A stretch of DNA of 64,000 nt, from NCBI GenBank assembly GCA_041402125.1, contig JAWKSY010000004.1:248001-312000 (forward strand). Reading direction: 5' to 3'. The translations under genes and the position numbers were made by a program. Positions 41,714 to 49,585 of this stretch are shown one piece after another. This stretch comes from JAWKSY01 sp041402125 (GTDB taxonomy: Bacteria; Planctomycetota; GCA-002687715; DRQF01). Within the stretch, counting starts at the first letter, position 1; each line of letters opens with the position of its first letter. The notes beneath the pieces were generated by a model that was given only the letters and a program-made list of their open reading frames with translations, did not search any database and was not told the origin of the DNA.

Positions 41714-42053
41714 CGGCAAGACCCTCTTCCAGAAGATCCTCGACGGCGAGATCCCGGGAGACCTCCTGCACGAGGACGATCACTGCGGCGCCTTCCGGGA
41801 CATCAATCCCCAGGCGCCCGTCCACGTCCTGATCGTGCCGCGGCGCCCCATCCCCGCCATCGAGGACATGACCGAGGACGACGAACGTCTCGTCGGGCAC
41901 CTCTTCCTCGTGGCGACGAGGGTGGCCCGCGCTCTCGGGCTCGACAACGGCTACCGACTCGTCATCAACGACGGCGAGGACGGACAGCAGACCGTCCCCC
42001 ACCTCCACGTCCACCTCATCGGCGGTCGCCCGCTCACCTGGCCTCCGGGCTGA
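41706..42053 (+). CDS. HIT-family (HINT-type) nucleotide hydrolase/transferase
   Basis: A 115-residue HINT-like protein. The histidine triad reads VPHLHVHLIGGR (residues about 94-105), with the preceding family elements FQKILDGEIP, HEDDHCGAFRDINPQAPVHVLIVP and NDGEDGQQTVPHLH. Such enzymes hydrolyse nucleoside phosphoramidates, including aminoacyl-adenylates. The GTG start at 41706 lies inside the end of the oxidoreductase gene, so translation is coupled. The length is normal for the family. Confidence 0.95.
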   Translation: MADGKTLFQKILDGEIPGDLLHEDDHCGAFRDINPQAPVHVLIVPRRPIPAIEDMTEDDERLVGHLFLVATRVARALGLDNGYRLVINDGEDGQQTVPHLHVHLIGGRPLTWPPG

Positions 42054-42074
42054 CGTCCACCCGGCGCGACGGGG

Positions 42075-43355
42075 TCAGAGTCCGAGGAGCCGCTTCATCT
42101 GGAGCGCCGTCGCGTCCTGCGGATCGAAGGCCAGCGCCTCCGCGAGGAGTCGCGCCGCCTCGTCCCGCTGCCCGAGTGAGTCCTCGACGCGGGCCAGCAG
42201 CGATCGGACCTCGGGGTGTCGCAGCGGCGCGTTCTCGAGCACCCACCGCATGTGCGTCCGCGCCGCGCGCGCGTCGACCGGCCCGAGCAGCACCCCGAGG
42301 GTGTAGCGCGCCCCGACGTTCTCCGGATCGGCCGCCACGGCGGCCTCGAGCTGGCGCACCGCGTCGGCCTGGCGCCCGAGCCCGAAGAGCGCGTTCGCCC
42401 GCAGGACCATGTAATCGGCCTCCCCCGGCGCGGCGCGCAGGAGCTCGTCGGTCGCGGCGATGACGTCCGCGTGGCGCTGGAGTCGCAGGAGGGCGTTGGC
42501 GCGGAAGAGCTTCGCGTCGAGAGATCCGGGATCCTCGGCGAGATAGCGCTCGGCGCGCCGCAGCGCCTCCTCGGCCTGCCCCATCGCGAGCAGGCCGTCG
42601 ATCTGGGTGCGGACCCCGGAGGGCGTCCGCGAGAGCAGCGAGACCTCGAGCAGGATCGGATCGGGGAAGCCGCGCTCCTTCACCGCGTCCTTCGCGAGCC
42701 GCTCGGATTCGGCCGCCCGACGCGCATCACCGGTGAGGCGCCAGTAGCGCGCCCAGGCGGCGTGCACGCTGGGCAGGCGACGGTCGATCGCGAGCGCCTG
42801 CTCGAGATGGGACCTCGCCCGTCGGAGATCCCGCTCGGGCCCCTCGACCATGAAGCTCCTCGCCAGGCCGAGCGAACCGTAGGCCGTCGCCAGGAGGCGG
42901 TCGGCCGCGAGAAAGGCCTCGCGGGCCCGCAGGTTCTCACCCGCCTCCGCGTGCACGCGGCCCAGCCAGAGCCAGGCGGCCGGGTAGTCGCGGCGGATCG
43001 CCACCGCGCGTTCGAGACGCCGGCGCGCCTCGTCCCGATCGTTCCAGTAGGCGGCGAGCCCCGAGAGGTAGACCTCCGGGAAGGCGCCGCCGTTCTTCGC
43101 AAGGGCGAGATCGTAGACCTGCACCGCGACTTCGTGGAACGCGTGAGCGTGGAGGACCCGGGCGAGGTTCGCGAGGTCCTCCGCCCGTCCGCCCTCCGCG
43201 CGATCGTAGGCCCGTGAGATGACCTCGCGCACGGCCGGCCGGAGCTCGCCGAGATCCGGCCGCGGCGGCAGCGAGCCCGAACTCTCCTCCTTCTGCGTGC
43301 AACCGGCGAGGAGCACGACGAGCGCGAGGAGCCCGCAGGCGAGCATCGACTTCAC
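42075..43355 (-). CDS. TPR-repeat lipoprotein
   Basis: A 426-residue lipoprotein (signal MLACGLLALVVLLAGC, lipobox LAGC) made almost entirely of tetratricopeptide repeats, for example AAWLWLGRVHAEAGENLRAREAFLAAD and LRANALFGLGRQADAVRQLEAAVAADPENVGARYTLG. TPR arrays serve as protein-binding scaffolds. I chose the GTG at 43355, which overlaps the stop of the preceding CRTAC1-like gene by 4 bases (GTGA); an ATG at 43346 is also possible. It pairs with that gene, a pairing frequently seen in Planctomycetota. Specific function unknown. Confidence 0.85.
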   Translation of the reverse strand: MKSMLACGLLALVVLLAGCTQKEESSGSLPPRPDLGELRPAVREVISRAYDRAEGGRAEDLANLARVLHAHAFHEVAVQVYDLALAKNGGAFPEVYLSGLAAYWNDRDEARRRLERAVAIRRDYPAAWLWLGRVHAEAGENLRAREAFLAADRLLATAYGSLGLARSFMVEGPERDLRRARSHLEQALAIDRRLPSVHAAWARYWRLTGDARRAAESERLAKDAVKERGFPDPILLEVSLLSRTPSGVRTQIDGLLAMGQAEEALRRAERYLAEDPGSLDAKLFRANALLRLQRHADVIAATDELLRAAPGEADYMVLRANALFGLGRQADAVRQLEAAVAADPENVGARYTLGVLLGPVDARAARTHMRWVLENAPLRHPEVRSLLARVEDSLGQRDEAARLLAEALAFDPQDATALQMKRLLGL

Positions 43356-45007
43356 GACTTCCTCCTGATCTCGATGCGGCGATCGAGGGCGCCGACGGGG
43401 ACCTCCTCGCTCGTCCCGTCCGTCCACCGGACGAGGATGCGCGCGATGCGCTCGCAATCCCCGAGCCCGAGGTGCAGCGGCGCGACGACGCTCGACTGGT
43501 AGCTGTCTCCGTTGCGCACGACGGCGAAGTGGGTCCGCTCCTCCCCCGACGCGTGGGCGACCGTGACCTCGACCCGGGCGCCCGTCGGGGGATAGGTCGC
43601 GCGGTCGTCCCGCAGGTCGACCGAGAGCCAGCGCCCGCGGCGCGCGATCCGGTTCTCGTAGAGGCGCGGCGGAGACCCGACGTTCGTGACGAGCACGTCC
43701 AGATCGCCGTCGTCGTCGAGGTCGAACACGGCCAGCGCGCGCGAGACCTCGGCGCGACGCGTGAAATCCCGCGTGCCCTCCTTGGGCGCCGCGAAGCGCC
43801 CTCTCCGGTTGAGCAGGACCTGGTTCGGCTCGCCGTAGGCGGCGAGCGGCCCCGTCCCGAGGACCCGGCCCGTTCCGCGCCGGACGCGGCCGTTCGCGAC
43901 GAGCAGGTCCGGGAGGCCGTCGAGATCGAGGTCCGCGAAGGCGACGCCGAAGCCGGTCCAGGGGAGGCTCGCCACGCCCACCCCGCTGGTGCCGGTACCG
44001 TCCTCGAAGGCGTTTCCGACCCGCAGGTAGAGCGTGTTCGATTCCGAGTCGAGATGCGTGAAGATGAGATCGAGATCGCCGTCGCCGTCGACATCGCCCA
44101 TGGCGGTCCCCATGCTCGCCTCGGGGACGCCGTCGCCGTTCATCGCGACGCCGTAGGCGTAGGCCTCGTCGACGAGACGGTCGCCACGGTTCATCCAGAG
44201 CTGATTCGCGGCGCCGTCGTTCGCCACCATCACGTCGGGCCGCCCGTCGCCGTCGAAGTCGTCGATCGCGATCCCGAGGCCGGGACCGGGGGCCCGCGCG
44301 AGTCCGGCGCGCGCGCCGATCTCCTCGAAGCGGCCTCCGCCGCGATTGATCCAGAGCTCGTCGACGTCGGGCGGGAAGGCGGTCGGCCCGCAGTACTCGG
44401 GATCCGAGCGATCTCCGAAGCAGGGCCGTTTCGGGTCGTACTTCAGGTAGTTCACGATGTAGATGTCGAGGCGACCATCGCCGTCGTGATCGTAGAGCGC
44501 GGCCGTCGTCGTCCAGCGGTTGCCGACGAGGCCGGACTCCGCCGTGGCGTCGCGGAAGCGCCCCTTCCCGTCGTTCAGCAGGATGCGGTTCGGTCCCCAG
44601 TTACACTCGACGAGGTCGAGATCGCCGTCACCGTCCAGATCGCCCACCGCGACGCCCGTGCCGTAGCCCCCGCCCTCGACGCCGGCCGCCTCCTCGACGA
44701 ATCGCTCGCCGCGCCGGAAGAAGAGGCGGTTCGGACTGCCGCCGCGGTCGGGACGGCCGCCGCCGACGAGGAAGACATCGAGCCGCCCGTCGCCGTCCGC
44801 GTCGAAGACGGCGCAACCCGTCCCCATGATCTCGGGCATCAGCTTCTGCTCGGACAGGACGACGCCCGACTCGACGAGCAGACCGAACTTCTCGGTCACC
44901 TCGACGAGGACATCGTCCGGCGCTTCGGTCATCTTCGCTTTCTGCGAGCAGGCGATGACCGCGACCAGGGTGGTGAGAATCACCAAGGCGCAGCGGGTAC
45001 CTGTCAT
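43352..45007 (-). CDS. CRTAC1-like lipoprotein with FG-GAP/VCBS repeats and ASPIC/UnbV domain
   Basis: A 551-residue lipoprotein (LVAVIAC lipobox) containing many FG-GAP/VCBS calcium loops such as DADGDGRLDVFL, DLDGDGDLDLVE, DHDGDGRLDIYI, DVDGDGDLDLIF and DLDDDGDLDVLV, forming an integrin-alpha-like beta-propeller. The last about 85 residues (GARVEVTVAHASGEER, LHLGLGDCERIARILVRWTDG) match the ASPIC/UnbV domain. Such proteins are predicted surface or periplasmic binding proteins. It is translationally coupled to the TPR lipoprotein downstream. Confidence 0.92.
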   Translation of the reverse strand: MTGTRCALVILTTLVAVIACSQKAKMTEAPDDVLVEVTEKFGLLVESGVVLSEQKLMPEIMGTGCAVFDADGDGRLDVFLVGGGRPDRGGSPNRLFFRRGERFVEEAAGVEGGGYGTGVAVGDLDGDGDLDLVECNWGPNRILLNDGKGRFRDATAESGLVGNRWTTTAALYDHDGDGRLDIYIVNYLKYDPKRPCFGDRSDPEYCGPTAFPPDVDELWINRGGGRFEEIGARAGLARAPGPGLGIAIDDFDGDGRPDVMVANDGAANQLWMNRGDRLVDEAYAYGVAMNGDGVPEASMGTAMGDVDGDGDLDLIFTHLDSESNTLYLRVGNAFEDGTGTSGVGVASLPWTGFGVAFADLDLDGLPDLLVANGRVRRGTGRVLGTGPLAAYGEPNQVLLNRRGRFAAPKEGTRDFTRRAEVSRALAVFDLDDDGDLDVLVTNVGSPPRLYENRIARRGRWLSVDLRDDRATYPPTGARVEVTVAHASGEERTHFAVVRNGDSYQSSVVAPLHLGLGDCERIARILVRWTDGTSEEVPVGALDRRIEIRRKS

Positions 45008-45120
45008 CTCGCCAGGGAAGGTACCCCGGCGACCCGCCTTCGCGCCATCGCGAAACTCGGGGATCCGGCCGCCCCCCTATCGTGCGATGATCCCGGACCC
45101 AGGCCCCGGAGAACGACCCC

Positions 45121-45609
45121 ATGACCGGACCGCGACTCGCCCTCGGATTCACCATCTCGAACGGCGCCGTCGAGCAGAACCTCGCCGGCGTCGACGACGA
45201 CCTCGCCCGGCGAGCCCCGAAGGGCGGCGGCAGCACCGTCGCCTGGATCGTCGGCCACATCGTCAACTCCCGGGTCGAGATCCTGAAGCTGCTCGGCCGG
45301 ACGAGTTCGATCCCCGCGGCCGATCTGGCGCCCTACGGCCGGGGCAGCGACGGGCGGGCCGTCGACAGCTTCCTGCCGCTCGCCGCGATGCGGGAGCACC
45401 TCGCAACGAGCCGCAACGAGCTCGCCGCCGCGCTCTCCGACGCCACCGACGACGAGCTGGCCCGTCCCTTCCAGCACGACCGCCTGCCCCTCTCGATGGC
45501 GAAGGACACCGCCGCGGTGGTGACGATCCTCCTCTTCCACGAGGGCTACCACGCCGGCCAGCTCGGCTCCGCGCGCCGCGCGCTCGGGCTCGGCAGCGCC
45601 ATTCCCTGA
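45121..45609 (+). CDS. DinB-like four-helix metal-binding protein
   Basis: A 162-residue protein of the DinB/YfiT-like four-helix bundle type. The expected metal-ligand histidines appear in STVAWIVGHIVNSRVEIL and FHEGYHAGQLGSARRALG, the characteristic C-terminal HxxxHxGQ segment. Members act as metal-dependent thiol transferases or are of unknown function. It has a close upstream start after the divergent CRTAC1-like gene. No pathway partner is adjacent. Confidence 0.85.
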   Translation: MTGPRLALGFTISNGAVEQNLAGVDDDLARRAPKGGGSTVAWIVGHIVNSRVEILKLLGRTSSIPAADLAPYGRGSDGRAVDSFLPLAAMREHLATSRNELAAALSDATDDELARPFQHDRLPLSMAKDTAAVVTILLFHEGYHAGQLGSARRALGLGSAIP

Positions 45610-45749
45610 GAGTCCGTGAGGGTTTCCCCCGCGGCCTCGACCGGCGGCCACGGCGCCGGTCCTCGTCATGCCTCCCCGTCCGACCCCCGTCTCGCGCGGT
45701 CTCGGGACGACGCGAAGATGAACTCACGGACCCCGAACGGCCCCCGACG

Positions 45750-46931
45750 ATGAACGAACTCGCCCGGCACTGGGCTCTGGAGCCCGGCCTCCGCTACCTC
45801 AATCACGGCTCCTTCGGCGCCTGTCCGCGCGAGGTCCTCGCGGCCCAGGCGGAAGACCGCGCCCGCCTCGAGTGCCAGCCCGTCCGATTCCTCGTCCGGG
45901 AGGCCCCGGCCCGCCTCGACGCGGCGCGCGAGACGCTCGGCGCCTTCCTCGGTGCGGATCCGGACGGACTCGCCTTCGTTCCCAACGCGACGACCGCAGT
46001 GAACGCCGTCCTCCGTTCGCTGCGCTTCGAACCGGGCGACGAGATCCTCGTCACGAGCCACGGCTACAACGCCTGCAACAACGCGGCGCGCTTCGTCGCC
46101 GAACGCGCCGGCGCCCGCGTCGTCGCGGCCCCGCTGCCTTTCCCCGCGAGTTCCCCCGACGAGATCGAGGCCGCCCTGCTCGCCGCGGTGACGCCGCGGA
46201 CACGACTCGCCCTGATCGACCACGTCACGAGCGCCACCGCCCTCGTCCTCCCCGTCGAGCGGATCGTGCCCGCCCTGCGCGAGCGCGGCGTCGAGACCCT
46301 CGTCGACGGCGCGCACGCGCCGGGCCAGGTCCCGCTCGCGCTCGACGCCCTCGGCGCCGGCTGGTACACGGGCAACGCGCACAAGTGGCTCTGCGCGCCG
46401 AAGGGCGCGGCCTTCCTCGCGACGCGCGCCGACCTCCGCGAGGCGACGCATCCGACCGTCATCAGCCACGGGGCGAACGCCCCCCTCGCGGGACGCAGCC
46501 GCTACCGCCTCGAGTTCGACTGGATCGGTACGCTCGATCCGACGCCCTGGCTGGCCCTGCCGCGCGCGATCGCCTTTCTCGAGTCCCTCGTCCCCGGCGG
46601 CTGGCCCGAGATCATGCGTCGCAACCGCGACCTGGCGCGCGAGGGCCGGGACATCGTCCTCGCCGCCCTCGGCGGCGCCCCGACCGCACCCGCATCGATG
46701 AACGCCGCCATGGCGACGATCCCGCTCCCGCCCGCCGAACCCGAAGGCGTCGTCGACCACCTCTGGACCGATGCCCTGCAGACCGCGCTCGTCGAGGAGG
46801 ACCGGATCGAGGTCCCGATCTTCCCCTTCCCTGCGCCGCCCGCGCGCGCCCTCCGCGTCTCGGCCCAGCTCTACAACGACCGCTCCGACTACGTGGCCCT
46901 CGCCGCCGCGCTCCGCCGTCGCCTCGCCTGA
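45750..46931 (+). CDS. Class V aminotransferase (isopenicillin N epimerase/cysteine desulfurase-like)
   Basis: A 393-residue PLP-dependent enzyme of fold type I, class V. The start YLNHGSFGACPREVL, the cofactor region FVPNATTAVNAVLRS, VDGAHAPGQVPLAL (Asp and His that contact PLP) and the Schiff-base lysine in YTGNAHKWLCAPKGAAFL match isopenicillin N epimerase-like members. The reaction may be racemisation, desulfuration or transamination; the sequence does not decide. I chose the ATG at 45750 because homology begins NELARHWALEPG; the frame upstream belongs to non-coding sequence and another gene's strand. Confidence 0.9.
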   Translation: MNELARHWALEPGLRYLNHGSFGACPREVLAAQAEDRARLECQPVRFLVREAPARLDAARETLGAFLGADPDGLAFVPNATTAVNAVLRSLRFEPGDEILVTSHGYNACNNAARFVAERAGARVVAAPLPFPASSPDEIEAALLAAVTPRTRLALIDHVTSATALVLPVERIVPALRERGVETLVDGAHAPGQVPLALDALGAGWYTGNAHKWLCAPKGAAFLATRADLREATHPTVISHGANAPLAGRSRYRLEFDWIGTLDPTPWLALPRAIAFLESLVPGGWPEIMRRNRDLAREGRDIVLAALGGAPTAPASMNAAMATIPLPPAEPEGVVDHLWTDALQTALVEEDRIEVPIFPFPAPPARALRVSAQLYNDRSDYVALAAALRRRLA

Positions 46932-47178
46932 CGGGCGAGCCCCCTATCCACCGACCTTCACCCCACTTGCGGCCCGGCCCTCGCGAGGCCGACGGCGGGT
47001 GAAGATGCGGTGAATCGCCCCGCGCGAGAATCCACGTGACGAATGTCGGTCGATCAGGTCAACATGGCGTGAACGAGGCCCCGCCTCTCCCACCCGGGAG
47101 CGACGAGACCTCGCCCGATCGGAGCTCATCTCGCCGTTCCGATCGCCGTCTCGCGCCGAAAACTGGGAGGGTGACCCG

Positions 47179-47877
47179 ATGCTGACGCACGTCGACTGGC
47201 GTTCGCGCGTTTCCGAGACTCCGACGGCGCTCTACTTCGACGGTCTGGAACGCCTCGCCCCCTCGCTCCTGCGCGGCGTCGACCTCCAGGCCTGGCTGTC
47301 GGCCCCGCTCGGCGGCGTGCCTCTCTACCGCCGCCTCTTCGAGCCCCTCGTCGGCGCGCCCTCGATCTCCTGCATCGCCGAGCCGGGCCGCGTCGCCAAC
47401 GTGATCGCCGACCTCACCCGACGCCGTCCCGCCTACGGCCGCGTCCTCGTCGCCGACATCTACGCCGCCGCCGGCCCGGCCGAGCTCGTCGCCTACCCCG
47501 CGCAGGCCATCCCGACCTCGAACCCGCCGCGGGCCCCGGCCCCTCGGCCTCACCGTCGGCGACACCCCGTCGCTCGTCCGCACCGCCCGGGCCTTCCTCG
47601 CCCGCGCGCTCTCCGAGCGCCCCTCGACCCTCAACGTGCCCTGCTCTTCACCCCGAGCTCGGTCATCCCCGCCACGACCAAGGTCCTCGGCCGCGCCTCC
47701 GTCGGCGCCGACACCGAGCTGGGCCCCGACGTCACCCTCGGCGAGGGCGCCATCATCGGCGACCGCTGCCACATCGGCGCCGGCGCCCACCTCGAGAACT
47801 GCGTCGTCCTCGAGGGCTCCATCGTGCCCCCCGGCATCCACCTCGACGGCAACGTCTGGTTCCCCCAGAAGATCTGA
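47179..47877 (+). CDS. Left-handed beta-helix (hexapeptide repeat) protein with two compensating frame slips
   Basis: A protein of about 232 residues. The C-terminal third consists of hexapeptide repeats (VLGRASVGADTELGPDVTLGEGAIIGDRCHIGAGAHLENCVV), forming a left-handed beta-helix typical of acyltransferases and nucleotidyltransferase C-domains. Between about 47535 and 47640 the reading frame is Pro/Arg-rich nonsense, while another frame reads GLTVGDTPSLVRTARAFLAR and continues sensibly, so two opposite indels seem to cancel. A Shine-Dalgarno GGAGGG precedes the ATG. The N-terminal domain is not recognised. It could be the acyltransferase-like end of a sugar-nucleotide enzyme. Confidence 0.72.
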   Translation: MLTHVDWRSRVSETPTALYFDGLERLAPSLLRGVDLQAWLSAPLGGVPLYRRLFEPLVGAPSISCIAEPGRVANVIADLTRRRPAYGRVLVADIYAAAGPAELVAYPAQAIPTSNPPRAPAPRPHRRRHPVARPHRPGLPRPRALRAPLDPQRALLFTPSSVIPATTKVLGRASVGADTELGPDVTLGEGAIIGDRCHIGAGAHLENCVVLEGSIVPPGIHLDGNVWFPQKI

Positions 47878-47918
47878 CTCTTCGCTCCCCGGCACGCCCC
47901 TGTTACAAGCTCCCTCCG

Positions 47919-47992
47919 GCTCCCGTAGCTCATCAGGATAGAGCGGCGGTTTCCTAAACCGCAGGTAACAGGTTCGAGTCCTGTCGGGAGCA
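47919..47992 (+). tRNA. tRNA-Arg (anticodon CCT)
   Basis: A full cloverleaf of 74 bases. Acceptor GCTCCCG pairs with CGGGAGC; the D-stem is GCTC/GAGC; the anticodon stem GCGGT/ACCGC holds the loop TTCCTAA, anticodon CCT at 47953-47955 (reads AGG); the T-arm is ACAGG-TTCGAGT-CCTGT; the discriminator is A. CCA is not encoded. The 3' 19 bases recur 132 bases downstream in a duplicated segment. Confidence 0.95.
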
Positions 47993-48070
47993 CTAGGTCA
48001 GCTCACCCACCCTCGCCCCGCACATCGATCGCCCATCGAAGTTGGCGGTGCACCGGCTTCGCCGGCGTCC
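47974..48070 (+). repeat. Direct repeat, copy 1, starting inside the tRNA-Arg T-loop
   Basis: This 97-base segment begins in the tRNA T-loop, covers the 3' end of the tRNA and continues through a GC-rich hairpin (CCGGC-TTC-GCCGG). It is repeated exactly at 48106-48202; the period is 132 bases. Confidence 0.9.
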
Positions 48071-48105
48071 GCCCTCGGGTCGAGGCCCAAGGCCTCGCGC
48101 CCGAG

Positions 48106-48202
48106 TCGAGTCCTGTCGGGAGCACTAGGTCAGCTCACCCACCCTCGCCCCGCACATCGATCGCCCATCGAAGTTGGCGGTGCACCGGCTTCGCCGGCGT
48201 CC
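48106..48202 (+). repeat. Direct repeat, copy 2, carrying a duplicate of the tRNA-Arg 3' end
   Basis: An exact second copy of 47974-48070, so bases 48106-48124 repeat the last 19 bases of tRNA-Arg(CCT). A 35-base spacer lies between the copies. The arrangement looks either like tandem attachment sites left by an integrative element or like a simple local tandem duplication. No integrase gene is visible nearby. Confidence 0.88.
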
Positions 48203-48226
48203 ATCTTCGGAAGGGCGCCCGACCGA

Positions 48227-48736
48227 TCACGCAAGCCCATCCGGGCTTCGCTCCGACTCGCTTCGAGGCGACAGGATTTCCGCGACGCACTGCCGCCACG
48301 AAGACACCTCTCGCACCCAGGGCGGACGGTTCGCGGCCCCGGGATCGTCGACGAAGAGGAAGAGGTGGGGAACGACACCTCGCAGGATCTGCATCAGGTG
48401 GATCCGGTCGTCCACGAAGTGAGTGATCCCGAGATCGCGGCAGATCGGCGCCTTCTCCTCGCGCTTCAGACAGAAGACGACATGGCTCTCCGGCAGGCCC
48501 GTGCGGGCGTGAAATTCGTGGTTCGCGAGCCAGGTGCGGGTGCGTTCCTGCATCCGTGGCCCCGCCTTCGAGACGATCCAGACCTGGCCTTCCGTCTCCT
48601 CGACCATGCGACGAATGGCCTCGATCGCGCCGGGCCGCGGCGCGGAATCAGATGCTTCGACGAGACCCGTGTCCTCTCCGCGAACGGCGCGGTGAAGGGG
48701 AATGATGACGCCTCCGAAATCCAGTCCGATGCGCAT
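48227..48736 (-). CDS. HAD-like hydrolase superfamily protein
   Basis: A 169-residue protein resembling small HAD phosphatases of the 5'-deoxynucleotidase or magnesium-dependent type. Motif I reads GLDFGGVII (first Asp present, second Asp replaced), motif II is likely VWIVSKAG, and motif III/IV reads THFVDDRIHLM with paired Asp. Loss of the second motif I Asp is unusual for a phosphomonoesterase. The ATG overlaps the stop of the preceding small gene by one base (TGATG), so the two are coupled. Confidence 0.8.
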   Translation of the reverse strand: MRIGLDFGGVIIPLHRAVRGEDTGLVEASDSAPRPGAIEAIRRMVEETEGQVWIVSKAGPRMQERTRTWLANHEFHARTGLPESHVVFCLKREEKAPICRDLGITHFVDDRIHLMQILRGVVPHLFLFVDDPGAANRPPWVREVSSWRQCVAEILSPRSESERSPDGLA

Positions 48737-48954
48737 CAGCGCCGCCCTCCACGCTTCCGTCGATCCGCGCCCACGTAGGCCACGGGGTCACCCACGAGGA
48801 ACGGATCGACGCGCTCATCGAGAGGTTGCTCGCCGAGGGCGAGCACCTCCGCGGCCCGGCGCCTCCGTCGGCGATGCTCCATCGCGCGCAGGAGCGCCGC
48901 GTTCGCCGGCTTCGCGTAGCGGAGCCGGCTCCTGTCGCGCCGCGTCCGAGCCAT
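48736..48954 (-). CDS. Small Arg-rich protein of unknown function, coupled to the HAD-like gene
   Basis: A 72-residue basic protein: MARTRRDRSRLRYAKPANAA, then a run of arginines (EHRRRRRRAAE), then an acidic-hydrophobic segment (QPLDERVDPFLVGDPVAYVG) and a basic end. I recognise no family. Its stop overlaps the HAD-like ATG by one base, and its reading frame is clean, which supports a real gene. The region directly upstream is frame-damaged, so an N-terminal extension cannot be excluded. Confidence 0.55.
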   Translation of the reverse strand: MARTRRDRSRLRYAKPANAALLRAMEHRRRRRRAAEVLALGEQPLDERVDPFLVGDPVAYVGADRRKRGGRR

Positions 48955-49445
48955 CGGTCGAACTCCTCCGTGCGCCTCCCGAGAGTACCCGGGAGAAGAG
49001 CGGAGGTCGTACCGCCATCGGGACCAGAAATCGTCAGGATCTTCCCGAGGACGATCGACTCCTCGGGGAGGCGGAGGCCGCGCGCGTGGTCTGCGAAACG
49101 GCGACCTCGGTGTCCGCGAGGGCCTCCGCGCCGTCCGATCGGGAGACGCCCGAGGCGAAGGAGAGGTCCACGAACATCGTGTCCTGGTCCGCGGAGTCGC
49201 CACGGGTCGGATGGATCAGAACCTGCGGCGTCCGCCCCACCACGAATCGCATCGCGATCCGGGGCGCACCCTCGTGGACGCCGGTGTCGTCGACCGCGCA
49301 GATTCCGGGGGCGTCGAGGCCCGAGCAGGTGCGGGCCTCGCGACGGAAGAATTCGAGCGCGGACTCCCCCGCCCCGCCCCAACGCCCGGAGGTGGGTGGA
49401 GAGGCCGATCGGCCCGCCGCCGGCCGGTGTCGCGTAGTCGCTCAT
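48955..49445 (-). pseudogene. Frame-damaged gene of unknown function
   Basis: Protein-like sequence is recoverable only by switching frames. It starts MSDYATPAGGGPIGLSTHLR at 49445, then reads EFFRREARTCSGLDAPGICA and MRFVVGRTPQVLIHPTRGD, then EESIVLGKILTISGPDGGTT. At least two single-base slips are needed and the 3' end is uncertain. I do not recognise the family. It could be a decayed gene near the tRNA-associated repeat, or intact and mis-sequenced, as other genes in this window seem to be. Confidence 0.4.
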
Positions 49446-49585
49446 CGGCGCAGGAGAGTTCCGGGCCGGCGGACCCTCCAGACGCCCCGATTCCGCGAGC
49501 ACGGGTTTCGAGATTCTCGGAGATCTCACCCGAAGTCGCGCGCGATGGCATGATCGTCGGCGTCCCCTCTCGCGTGGAGACCCCG

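Noticed and set aside
46932..47178. Possible small gene between the aminotransferase and beta-helix genes
   Set aside because: No frame has a ribosome binding site with protein-like composition; it is best read as the promoter and leader of the gene at 47179.
47974..48202. Possible CRISPR-like repeats
   Set aside because: There are only two copies, 97 bases each, one overlapping a tRNA gene; the spacing and repeat length do not fit a CRISPR array and no cas genes are near (the Cas4-like nuclease at 35.6 kb is of the TM0106 type).
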